NCBI RefSeq assembly: GCF_021213805.1 | Contig: NZ_JAJQJI010000014.1 | Coordinates: 1 to 33,072, forward strand | DNA from: Mycobacterium sp. MYCO198283 | Lineage (GTDB): Bacteria; Actinomycetota; Actinomycetes; Mycobacteriales; Mycobacteriaceae | DNA length: 33,072 bases | Reading direction: 5' to 3' | Shown: one piece after another, positions 15,632-24,059 of the stretch | Layout of the letters: every line of letters begins with the position of its first letter | How positions within the stretch are numbered: position 1 is the first letter of the stretch | The notes under the pieces: model-generated | Told to the model about the DNA's origin: nothing | Databases searched by the model: none | What the model saw: the letters and a program-made list of their open reading frames with translations, nothing else | Translations under genes and position numbers: made by a program

Positions 15632-15727
15632 GTGTCGGAGTCGACCTTCACCGCACCGCCGGAAGAGTTGCTGACCGGTGACATGGCAAACGCTTTGGAG
15701 CACCCGCACCGTGCCGCAGACCGCTAG
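15632..15727 (+). CDS. Possible 31-residue leader ORF overlapping the TetR gene
   Basis: GTG at 15632 is preceded by AAGGGGGG at good spacing and opens a 31-codon frame starting VSESTFTAPPEELLTG, ending at TAG 15725-15727. It is acidic and protein-like, and overlaps the 5' end of the TetR gene in a different frame. It could be a translated leader coupling to the regulator, or chance in high-GC DNA. No homologue is recognised. Confidence 0.35.
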   Translation: MSESTFTAPPEELLTGDMANALEHPHRAADR

Positions 15728-16346
15728 CCGAGGGCCGGGTCGCCCACCCGCGGCGAAGGCGGCCGAGACGAAGGAGCGCATCGTCCGCGCGGCCCGCGAT
15801 GTGTTCAGCGAGCTCGGCTACGACGCGGCGACGTTCCAGGCCATCGCGATGCGGGCCGATCTCACCCGGCCGGCCATCAACCACTACTTCGCCAGCAAGC
15901 ATGTGCTGTACCGCGAGGTGCTCGAACAGACCAACACGTCGGTGCTCGCGCGCGGCATCGAAGAGGCCAACGGCGAATCGACGATGGTCGCGCGGCTCAC
16001 CGCCTTCGTCCGGGCGGCGCTGCAGCCCGACGAGCCCGACCGATCCGCGGCGGCGTTCCTGGTGACCTCGGTGCTCGAATCGCAGCGTCACCCCGACCTG
16101 CAGTTCGCCGGGCACGATGCGCTGGCCAACGTGCGGTCGTTCCTGCAGTCGGTGGTCGCCGACGCGGTCTCCACCGGCGAGCTCGCCGCGGACCTCGACG
16201 CGAACGCGCTGGTCGAAGCGCTGGTGGCGATGGTGTGGGGCATGGGCTTCTACGCCGGCTACGTGCGCGGCGCGCACGATCCGGCGGTCGTGATCGACCA
16301 GTTCCGCCACCTCGTCACGGGCACGCTGTGGGAACTGCGGGCGTGA
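15678..16346 (+). CDS. TetR-family transcriptional regulator (Rv0144-type)
   Basis: A 222-residue regulator from GTG at 15678. The DNA-binding domain covers roughly residues 30-78: ERIVRAARDVFSELGYDAAT, then the recognition part MRADLTRPAINHYFASKHVLY. The remaining helices form the ligand and dimer domain. An alternative GTG at 15711 removes 11 residues (start VPQTASRGPGRPP); both have weak GGAG-type sites. It is divergent from the ClC channel gene, so control of that gene and of itself is plausible. The ligand is unknown. By synteny it corresponds to Rv0144. Confidence 0.88.
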   Translation: MTWQTLWSTRTVPQTASRGPGRPPAAKAAETKERIVRAARDVFSELGYDAATFQAIAMRADLTRPAINHYFASKHVLYREVLEQTNTSVLARGIEEANGESTMVARLTAFVRAALQPDEPDRSAAAFLVTSVLESQRHPDLQFAGHDALANVRSFLQSVVADAVSTGELAADLDANALVEALVAMVWGMGFYAGYVRGAHDPAVVIDQFRHLVTGTLWELRA

Positions 16347-16401
16347 CGCAGCCCGCGCGAACCGGCGTTTAGCGGCCGCGCCGGCGGGTCAACCGTGGGG
16401 C

Positions 16402-16830
16402 ATGAGTACAGACGACACCGGCGCGAGCGTCAACGATGTCGGCGGCTTCGGCGACTCGCTGCGGCCGATGGAGGCGCTCGACTCCGACGAGATCCGCAAC
16501 GCCGACGGTGACGAGACCGTCGACCCGCCCGACGGCTGGAGCGAGGCCGACAAGCTGACCGTCACCCCGGAGGGCGAACTCGAAGGCGAGTCGCTCGAAC
16601 GCAAGCTCAACGCCGAGGAGCCCGATCCGGCCACCGAGGTGCCCGATCCGGCGGCGGCTCCGGTTCCGGAGCGGCTCGAAACCGACGACACCGAGGTCGC
16701 CGCGCTGGCGGACGACGCCGTCGAGACGCCGGACATCGACCGGCTGCCGCCCGAACAGATCGGCGTGACCCGCGGCCAGGTCAGCGGCACACCCGAGGAC
16801 GGCGACGGCATCTTCCCGGTGGTCGAGTGA
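16402..16830 (+). CDS. Small acidic protein, DUF5709-like
   Basis: A 142-residue, strongly acidic protein with low-complexity stretches and no membrane segment. The part EGELEGESLERKLNAEEPDP resembles the core of the actinobacterial DUF5709 family, whose function is unknown. The ATG at 16402 lies 12 bp after GGGTC, and GTTT occurs 15 bp further upstream (16367-16370). This is a partial SigF-like arrangement that would give a very short leader. No Shine-Dalgarno is obvious. It appears as a single gene between the TetR gene and a methyltransferase; I do not recall an equivalent at this place in M. tuberculosis. Confidence 0.75.
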   Translation: MSTDDTGASVNDVGGFGDSLRPMEALDSDEIRNADGDETVDPPDGWSEADKLTVTPEGELEGESLERKLNAEEPDPATEVPDPAAAPVPERLETDDTEVAALADDAVETPDIDRLPPEQIGVTRGQVSGTPEDGDGIFPVVE

Positions 16831-16835
16831 TCATT

Positions 16836-16863
16836 CGGTAGCACTGCTAAGCGATCGGTAGCA
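16836..16863. promoter_or_regulatory. Direct repeat and palindrome upstream of the methyltransferase
   Basis: CGGTAGCA occurs at 16836-16843 and 16856-16863, exactly 20 bp apart. The first copy is also part of the perfect palindrome TAGCA-C-TGCTA (16839-16849). TAGCAT at 16859-16864 could be a -10 box. The arrangement suggests an operator at the promoter of the gene starting at 16898. Confidence 0.4.
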
Positions 16864-16897
16864 TGGCGCCGGCACCTCGACCGGAAGGATCGTCGCG

Positions 16898-17836
16898 ATG
16901 AGTTCGCTGCGCAGCCATGACGACAGCTGGGACATCACCGAGAGCGTGGGCGCCACCGCCCTGATGGTGGCGGCCGCGCGGGCCGGGGAAACCGAACGCG
17001 ACGACCCGCTGATCTCCGATCCCTACGCCCGGCCGCTGGTGGCCGGCGCCGGCGACGGGTTCTGGAACGTCAGCCTCGACCCGGGCATCGCCGCGAAGAT
17101 CGCCGAATCCGACCCGCAGACAGTCGCCCTGTTCGAGCACATGGGCAGCTATCAGGCGGTACGAACCCACGTCTTCGACGACTTCTTCGCCCAGGCGAGT
17201 GCGGCAGGCATCCGGCAGGTCGTGATCCTGGCCAGCGGCCTCGACTCCCGCGCCTACCGGCTGCCGTGGCCCGACGGCACCACGGTCTTCGAGATCGACC
17301 AGCCGCGGGTGCTCGAGTACAAGGCCAAGACGCTGGCCGACCTGGGGGTGGCGCCGAGCGCCGTGCGCCACGCGGTCCCGGTGGACCTGCGCCAGGACTG
17401 GCCGGCGGCGCTGCGCGGCAGCGGGTTCGACCCGTCGCAGCCGACCGCCTGGCTGGCCGAGGGACTGCTGATGTATCTGCCCGCCGAGGCGCAGGACCGA
17501 CTGTTCGAGCTGGTCACCGAGCTGAGCGCGCCGGGCAGCAGAATTGCCGCCGAAACCGCGGGCCGCTCGTCCGATGAACGCCGGCGCGAGGAGATGCGGG
17601 AACGCTTCCGGCGTATCGCGGCTCAGCTCGGCATCGAGGAGACGCTCGACATCCAGGAGCTCATCTACGACGACCCGGATCGCGCCGACGTCGCCGAGTG
17701 GCTGAACGCCCACGGCTGGGCCGCGCACGCCACCAGCTCCCGCGACGCGATGCAGCGCCTCGGCCGCTGGTCGCTGCCCGAGGAGTTCAGCGACGAGGAG
17801 GCGTTCTCACACTTCGTCACCGCGCAGCGGCGCTGA
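16898..17836 (+). CDS. Class I SAM-dependent methyltransferase (Rv0145/Rv0146 family)
   Basis: A 312-residue enzyme of the leucine carboxyl methyltransferase-like family that is greatly expanded in mycobacteria. Signatures are WDITESVGATALMVAAARA near the N-terminus, the SAM site VVILASGLDSRAYRL, FEIDQPRVLEYK, and WLAEGLLMYLP. The natural substrates of the family are unknown; a carboxyl or hydroxyl group on a small molecule is expected from the fold. The ATG at 16898 has GGAAGGA upstream. It is monocistronic, with its own upstream repeat-bearing promoter. Confidence 0.88.
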   Translation: MSSLRSHDDSWDITESVGATALMVAAARAGETERDDPLISDPYARPLVAGAGDGFWNVSLDPGIAAKIAESDPQTVALFEHMGSYQAVRTHVFDDFFAQASAAGIRQVVILASGLDSRAYRLPWPDGTTVFEIDQPRVLEYKAKTLADLGVAPSAVRHAVPVDLRQDWPAALRGSGFDPSQPTAWLAEGLLMYLPAEAQDRLFELVTELSAPGSRIAAETAGRSSDERRREEMRERFRRIAAQLGIEETLDIQELIYDDPDRADVAEWLNAHGWAAHATSSRDAMQRLGRWSLPEEFSDEEAFSHFVTAQRR

Positions 17837-17915
17837 GGCGGACCCGGCTGCCCGGCCGTCACCCGCTAGCCGTATATAGGTAGGCAACCGCGTCTCGACC
17901 GAGAGAAGGAACAAC

Positions 17916-18782
17916 ATGCCCGGAGTGCAGGATCGTGTCGTCGTCGTCACCGGAGCGGGCGGCGGGCTCGGCCGCGCATACGCGCTGACGCTGGCCCGGG
18001 AGGGCGCCAGCGTCGTCGTCAACGACCTCGGCGGGTCGCGCGACGGCACCGGCGCCGGCCACAACATGGCCGACCTGGTGGTGCAGGAGATCAAGGACGC
18101 CGGCGGCCGCGCGGTGGCCAACTACGATTCGGTCGCCGAACCCGAGGGCGCCGAGAACATCATCAAGACCGCGCTCGAGGAGTTCGGCAAGGTCGACGGC
18201 GTCGTCAGCAACGCCGGCATCCTGCGCGACGGCACCTTCCACAAGATGACGTTCGAGAACTGGGACGCGGTGCTGAAGGTGCACCTCTACGGCGGCTACA
18301 ACGTCCTGCGCGCCGCGTGGCCGCACTTCCGGGAGCAGGGCTTCGGCCGGGTGCTCGTCGCCACCTCCACCAGCGGGCTGTTCGGCAACTTCGGCCAGGC
18401 CAACTACGGCGCCGCGAAGCTCGGGCTCGTCGGCCTGATCAACACGCTCGCCCAGGAGGGCGCGAAGTACAACATCAAGGCCAACGCGCTGGCGCCGATC
18501 GCCGCCACCCGGATGACGCAGGACATCCTGCCGCCGGAGGTCTTCGAGAAGCTGACGCCGGAGTACGTCGCGCCGGTGGTCGGCTACCTGATGACCGAGG
18601 AGCTGCCGGACACCGGATCGGTGTTCATCGTCGGCGGCGGCAAGGTGCAGCGGGTGGCGCTGTTCCAGAACGAGGGAGTGACCTTCACCGACGGCGTGCC
18701 CACCGTCGACGACGTGGCATCTCGCTGGGGCGAGATCACCGACCTGTCGGCCGCGAAGCAGGCGAACTTCTCGCTGGGCTGA
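17916..18782 (+). CDS. Short-chain dehydrogenase, MFE-2/hydroxyacyl-CoA type (Rv0148-type)
   Basis: A 288-residue classical SDR. The glycine motif is TGAGGGLG (12-19), and Asp37 after VVVN favours NAD over NADP. The NAG motif (99-101) is present, and the catalytic Tyr164-x3-Lys168 lies in NYGAAK. The insertion NDLGGSRDGTGAGHNMADLVV and the tail after the core resemble the (3R)-hydroxyacyl-CoA dehydrogenase part of peroxisomal multifunctional enzyme type 2. A role in fatty acyl or sterol side-chain beta-oxidation is likely. The ATG at 17916 has AGAAGGA upstream, and a TATATAGG stretch at about 17872 may belong to the promoter. The next gene follows after 9 bp. It matches Rv0148 by position. 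Confidence 0.88.
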   Translation: MPGVQDRVVVVTGAGGGLGRAYALTLAREGASVVVNDLGGSRDGTGAGHNMADLVVQEIKDAGGRAVANYDSVAEPEGAENIIKTALEEFGKVDGVVSNAGILRDGTFHKMTFENWDAVLKVHLYGGYNVLRAAWPHFREQGFGRVLVATSTSGLFGNFGQANYGAAKLGLVGLINTLAQEGAKYNIKANALAPIAATRMTQDILPPEVFEKLTPEYVAPVVGYLMTEELPDTGSVFIVGGGKVQRVALFQNEGVTFTDGVPTVDDVASRWGEITDLSAAKQANFSLG

Positions 18783-18791
18783 CGGTCCGGC

Positions 18792-19499
18792 ATGGACGTT
18801 CGGGCGCTGGCCTTTGACGTGTTCGGCACGGTCGTTGACTGGCGCTCGAGCGTCATCGGTGAACTGCGGCGGTTCGGTGGGCGCCTCGGCGTCGACGCCG
18901 ACTGGCCGGCGTTCGCCGACCGCTGGCGCGACGGGTACGCGCCGGCGATGGACAAGGTGCGCCGCGGCGAGCTGCCGTGGACGCGCCTCGACGGCCTGCA
19001 CCGGATGATCCTCACCGAACTGCTGGCGGCCGAGGGCATCTCGGCGCCCGACGCCGAGGTCGACGACCTCAATCGGGCGTGGCACCGGCTCGATCCGTGG
19101 CCCGATGCCGTCGACGGCCTGACCCGGCTGAAGCGGTCTTTCGTCATCACCACGCTGTCCAACGGCAACGTCTCGCTGCTGACCAACATGGCCAAGCGCG
19201 CGGGGCTGCCGTGGGACTGCGTGATCTCCGCCGAACTATTCGGGCACTACAAGCCGGACGCCGAGGTCTACCTCGGCTGCGCCGACCTGCTCGACGTGGC
19301 GCCCGCCGAGCTGATGCTCGTCGCCGCCCACCCGTCGGACCTGCGGGCGGCCCGCGCGACAGGGCTGCGCACCGCCTACGTCGCCCGGCCACTCGAGCGG
19401 GGACCCTGCGCGCCGACGCCTGCCGTCGAGGACGGCGAGTTCGACTTCTTCGCAACGGGTTTCGCCAATCTCGCCGACCAGTTGGACGCCTCGCGGTGA
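18792..19499 (+). CDS. HAD-superfamily hydrolase, haloacid dehalogenase type II
   Basis: A 235-residue HAD protein. The nucleophile is Asp9 in FDVFGTVVDW, followed by the motif II region TTLSNGN, the motif III lysine in FGHYKPDAEVY, and the motif IV region VAAHPSDLRAAR. The pattern matches L-2-haloacid dehalogenases, but many such proteins are phosphatases of unknown substrate. The ATG at 18792 follows the SDR stop by 9 bp, and the stop overlaps the GTG of the DUF456 gene, so the three form an operon. Confidence 0.87.
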   Translation: MDVRALAFDVFGTVVDWRSSVIGELRRFGGRLGVDADWPAFADRWRDGYAPAMDKVRRGELPWTRLDGLHRMILTELLAAEGISAPDAEVDDLNRAWHRLDPWPDAVDGLTRLKRSFVITTLSNGNVSLLTNMAKRAGLPWDCVISAELFGHYKPDAEVYLGCADLLDVAPAELMLVAAHPSDLRAARATGLRTAYVARPLERGPCAPTPAVEDGEFDFFATGFANLADQLDASR

Positions 19500-19978
19500 G
19501 CACCGGCGGAACCGCCCTCGTCGGGGTGGTGATCCTGATCGGCCTCATCGGGGTGGTGGTGCCGCTGCTGCCCGGGACACTGCTGGTGTTCGGCGCGATC
19601 CTGGTGTGGGCGCTCGTCGAGCAGACCCTCGCCGGCTGGGTGACGCTGGCGGTGGTGACGGTGCTCGTCGCGGTCACCACGGCGGTCAAATACCTGTGGC
19701 CGGTGCAGCGGATGCGGCGCGCGGACGTGTCGAACGCGTCGCTGGTGGCCGGCGGCGTGCTGGGCATCGTGGGGTTTTTCGTCATCCCGGTGCTGGGGCT
19801 GGCGATCGGCTTCGTCGGCGGCATCTACCTTGCCGAACTGCTGCGCCGCCACGATCAGCGGATCGCATGGACGTCAACGGTGCACGCGCTCAAGGGCGTG
19901 GCGCTGTCAATGCTCGTCGAGCTGACCGGCGCGCTGGCCGCCGCCGGGATCTGGCTCGGCGCGGTGCTCTTGGGCTAG
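19496..19978 (+). CDS. DUF456-family membrane protein
   Basis: A 160-residue protein with four or five hydrophobic helices and glycine-rich turns. GVVVPLLPGTLLVFGAIL and the second glycine zone GIVGFFVIPVLGLAIGFVGG are typical of DUF456. The function is unknown. The GTG at 19496 overlaps the HAD stop (GTGA), giving coupling. It is the last gene of the operon; a 451-bp gene-free, repeat-rich stretch follows. Confidence 0.85.
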   Translation: MSTGGTALVGVVILIGLIGVVVPLLPGTLLVFGAILVWALVEQTLAGWVTLAVVTVLVAVTTAVKYLWPVQRMRRADVSNASLVAGGVLGIVGFFVIPVLGLAIGFVGGIYLAELLRRHDQRIAWTSTVHALKGVALSMLVELTGALAAAGIWLGAVLLG

Positions 19979-20054
19979 CGGCGGCGCGGCAGATCGGGCT
20001 TCTCGGGCGCCGCCACGCTTCTCGGTCGTCGACAAGCCGGAGGATCGTTCGAAG

Positions 20055-20076
20055 TGCCCGCCTCCGAGCGACAACG
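20055..20076 (+). repeat. Dispersed repeat, copy A1
   Basis: A 22-base sequence with core TGCCCGCCTCCGAGCGACAA. It is identical over 22 bases to 27677-27698, and recurs inverted at 20347-20368 (19 of 22) and 28022-28043 (20 of 22). Confidence 0.85.
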
Positions 20077-20200
20077 AGAGGAAGCCGCGGCGGGCTCGCG
20101 CCGCGATGGCTCGAGCGGGGACTGCCGCTGCACTGAGTCTCACACCTCGGCGTTGATCTCCACGTCACGGTGGTTCTCGCCGGCGTGTCGCCGCCCTCAC

Positions 20201-20309
20201 GTGCGAGTCAACGTCCTCACGTGCGAGTCAACGCCCTCACGTGCATGTCGACGCCGCGAGTGCACAGTCGCCGCCGCCATTGCACAGTCGCCGCCAGTGC
20301 ACAGTCGAC
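20201..20309. repeat. Degenerate array of about 20-bp period
   Basis: Six copies of a core like GTGC-(A/G)(A/C/T)-GTC-(A/G)(A/C)C start at 20201, 20221, 20241, 20260, 20280 and 20297. The first two are GTGCGAGTCAAC, the third GTGCATGTCGAC, and the last three (G/T)TGCACAGTCG(C/A)C. Units one to three are preceded by CTCAC, giving CACGTG palindromes. The function is unknown. Confidence 0.75.
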
Positions 20310-20346
20310 GCCGCAACGGTGCCGGGCAGCGAGCCGCGCCCGCCGC

Positions 20347-20368
20347 TGTTGTCGCTGCGAGGCGGGCA
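20347..20368 (-). repeat. Dispersed repeat, copy A2 (inverted, diverged)
   Basis: On the minus strand this matches the 20055-20076 repeat at 19 of 22 positions. With A1 it encloses about 270 bp including the 20-bp-period array. Confidence 0.65.
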
Positions 20369-20429
20369 AGCGCGCGTGCGCGCCGGCTGGTGACAGAAGT
20401 GACTGCCGAGGCCAGGCGGTGCCGCGGCG

Positions 20430-21253
20430 CTACCGCAGCCGGTGGGTCAGCGCCCGCAACTGCTCGGCGGTCACCCCGGCCGACTCCAGATAGCCGGTCA
20501 GCGAGCCGTAGTGGGAGTGGATGCCGCGACGGGCCGCCGCCAGATAGTCTTCGCGGACCCCGAGCACCGCCTCGGTCAGCTTGGCCTCGGCGAAGGCCAA
20601 CGCCTCGGGCGTCATCTCGTCGCCGCCGCGCTCGCGCATCGTCGCGAGGATCCGCTCGCGCAGCGACGGCACCGCGGCGTTGCTGCGCAGGTAGTCGGCG
20701 AGGATGGCGTCGCGGTCGACGCCGAGCGCCTCCAACACCACCGCCACCGCAAACCCGGTACGGTCCTTGCCGGCGAAGCAGTGCGTGATGACGGTCCGGC
20801 CCGCGGCGAGCAGCGAAACGATCTGCGCCACAGCCCGTTTCGCGCCGCCAAGGGTCGGGAACCGCTCGTACTCCTCGGTCATGTACCGCGCGGCGGCCAC
20901 GTCGACGGGTTCGTCGCCGGACTCGTCGCGGAAGAGCCGGGTGAAGCTGTAGTCGTGCGGGGCCTGGCCACCGCCGCTGGAGGCGGCGAACCCACTATCG
21001 TCCGGGGAAGCGCTCAGGTCGGGAAACGGCAGCCGGTGCACCGTCACCGTGTCGGGCACCGAGCCCGGTCCGTGCCGTTCGACCTCGCGCGGGGACCGCA
21101 GGTCCGCCACGTCGCTGATCCCCAGGCCGAGCAGCGCCCGCTGCCCGTCGGCGTCCAGCCCGCTCAGCTCACTGGATCGAAAGAAGCGGCCGGGCCGCAG
21201 CCCGGTGCCCTCGGCGATGTCGCGGAAATTCCACGCCCCCGACAGCGCCTCGG

Positions 21254-21257
<4 letters not shown>
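20430..21257 (-). CDS. ptpB: Protein tyrosine/lipid phosphatase PtpB
   Basis: A 275-residue phosphatase. The P-loop HCFAGKDRTGF holds the nucleophile Cys160 and Arg166, the same numbering as M. tuberculosis MptpB (Rv0153c). The N-terminal GAWNFRDI and the DLRSPREVER segment are conserved in the family. In pathogens the enzyme is secreted and acts on phosphotyrosine and phosphoinositides, although no signal peptide is present; in a saprophyte its role is open. The GTG at 21257 overlaps the fadE2 stop by 4 nt, so both are in one operon, as in M. tuberculosis. Confidence 0.94.
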
Positions 21258-22483
<1,226 letters not shown>

Positions 22484-22644
22484 AGCGTCCTCTTTCCGCG
22501 GTCGTCACCGTCGCCGACCGGCCGGTTGGCCGAGCTCGATCCCAACTGTAGGTGGCGGTGTCGCCGCGACCTCGGGCGGCGTGATTGTGGCAACGCCGCG
22601 TACGCCGACTACATTGACGCAGACCTTTCGACGGGCAGGGGAGC

Positions 22645-23739
22645 ATGACAGACGCGCAGACGACCATCGGGGTGGTGAAAGAGTCCGGCGCCGACGAGCG
22701 ACGGGTGGCGCTGGTACCCAAGGCGGTGGCGTCGCTGGTGAAGGCCGGCGTGGCCGTGGTGGTGGAGGCCGGCGCGGGCGAGCGGGCGCTGCTGTCCGAC
22801 GACCATTACATCGCCGCGGGTGCCGACATCGGTGACGCCTGGGCGGCCGACGTCGTCGTCAAGGTGGCGCCGCCGTCGGCCGAGGAGGTCGGCCGGCTGC
22901 GCAGCGGCCAGACACTCGTCGGCTTCCTGGCACCCCGCAACGCGGACAACCGGATCGCCGACCTGCAGGCCGCGGGCGTGCAGGCGTTCGCCGTCGAGGC
23001 AATCCCGCGGATCTCGCGCGCGCAGGTGATGGATGCGCTCAGCTCGCAGGCCAACGTCGCGGGCTACAAGTCCGTGCTGCTCGCGGCGTCGCTGTCGACC
23101 CGGTTCTTCCCGATGCTCACCACCGCGGCCGGCACGGTGAAGCCCGCCAGCCTGCTGGTGCTCGGCGTCGGCGTCGCCGGCCTGCAGGCGCTCGCGACCG
23201 CCAAGCGGCTCGGCGCCCGCACCACGGGATACGACGTGCGGCCCGAGGTCGCCGACCAGGTGCGCTCGGTCGGGGCGCAGTGGCTGGATCTCGGGATCGC
23301 CGCGGCCGGTGAGGGCGGCTATGCCCGCGAGCTCACCGAGGACGAGCGGGCGCAGCAGCAAAAGGCGCTGGAAAAGGCGATCACCGGCTTCGACGTCGTC
23401 ATCACCACCGCGCTGGTGCCCGGCCGGCCCGCCCCCCGGCTCGTCACCGCCGCCGCCGTCGAGGGCATGAAGCCTGGCAGCGTCGTCGTCGACCTGGCCG
23501 GCGAGACCGGCGGCAACTGCGAGCTCACCGAGCCGGGCCAGACCGTCGTCCGCCACGGCGTCACGATCGCCTCGCCGCTGAACCTGCCGGCCACCATGCC
23601 GGAGCACGCGAGCGAGTTGTACTCCAAGAACATCACCGCGCTCCTCGAACTGCTGATCAAAGACGGGGCCCTCATGCCGGACTTCGACGACGAGGTGGTC
23701 TCGGCCTCCTGCGTCACCCGCGGGAAGGAAGCCTCCTGA
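22645..23739 (+). CDS. pntAa: Proton-translocating NAD(P) transhydrogenase, subunit alpha part 1
   Basis: A 364-residue soluble NAD(H)-binding component (domain I). It contains PRISRAQVMDALSSQANVAG (121-140), the Rossmann motif GVGVAG (174-179) and the YDVRPEVADQVRS loop that contacts NAD. With PntAb and PntB it exchanges hydride between NADH and NADP+ at the cost of proton flow. The ATG at 22645 is preceded by AGGGGAG. Its TGA shares a base with the pntAb ATG. The three-gene layout is that of Rv0155-Rv0157. Confidence 0.96.
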   Translation: MTDAQTTIGVVKESGADERRVALVPKAVASLVKAGVAVVVEAGAGERALLSDDHYIAAGADIGDAWAADVVVKVAPPSAEEVGRLRSGQTLVGFLAPRNADNRIADLQAAGVQAFAVEAIPRISRAQVMDALSSQANVAGYKSVLLAASLSTRFFPMLTTAAGTVKPASLLVLGVGVAGLQALATAKRLGARTTGYDVRPEVADQVRSVGAQWLDLGIAAAGEGGYARELTEDERAQQQKALEKAITGFDVVITTALVPGRPAPRLVTAAAVEGMKPGSVVVDLAGETGGNCELTEPGQTVVRHGVTIASPLNLPATMPEHASELYSKNITALLELLIKDGALMPDFDDEVVSASCVTRGKEAS

Positions 23740-24059
23740 TGTACGACGAACTGCTGGCCAACCTCGCGATCCTGGTGCTGTCCGGGTTCGTCGGGTTCGC
23801 CGTGATCTCCAAGGTGCCCAACACACTGCACACGCCGCTGATGTCGGGCACCAACGCCATCCACGGCATCGTCGTGCTCGGCGCGCTGATCGTGCTGGGC
23901 AGCCTGCCCGCCGACGCCGGCTGGGGCGTGCGGATCATCGCGTTCGTCGCGCTGGTGTTCGGCACGCTGAACGTGATCGGCGGCTTCCTGGTGACCGACC
24001 GGATGCTCGGCATGTTCAAGGGCCGCAAGCCCGGCCCGAAGACCGAGGTGACGCAGTGA
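23739..24059 (+). CDS. pntAb: NAD(P) transhydrogenase, subunit alpha part 2
   Basis: A 106-residue membrane component with three transmembrane helices. The conserved segment GFVGFAVISKVPNTLHTPLMSGTNAI includes the TLHTPLMS motif of domain II. It completes the proton channel with PntB. It overlaps pntAa by 1 nt (TGATG) and pntB by 4 nt, so all three are tightly coupled. Confidence 0.96.
   Translation: MYDELLANLAILVLSGFVGFAVISKVPNTLHTPLMSGTNAIHGIVVLGALIVLGSLPADAGWGVRIIAFVALVFGTLNVIGGFLVTDRMLGMFKGRKPGPKTEVTQ

Larger units (their letters stand above)
19979..20429. other. Gene-free, repeat-rich interval between convergent genes
   Basis: No convincing gene lies in these 451 bp. They hold a dispersed repeat at 20055-20076, an array of about 20-bp period at 20201-20309, and an inverted, diverged copy of the first repeat at 20347-20368. 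The frames that are open here are compositionally biased (long arginine and serine runs) and look like non-coding reading. Confidence 0.8.

Noticed and set aside
20201..20309. CRISPR array
   Set aside because: Units are degenerate, contiguous and lack unique spacers of constant length; no cas genes are near.
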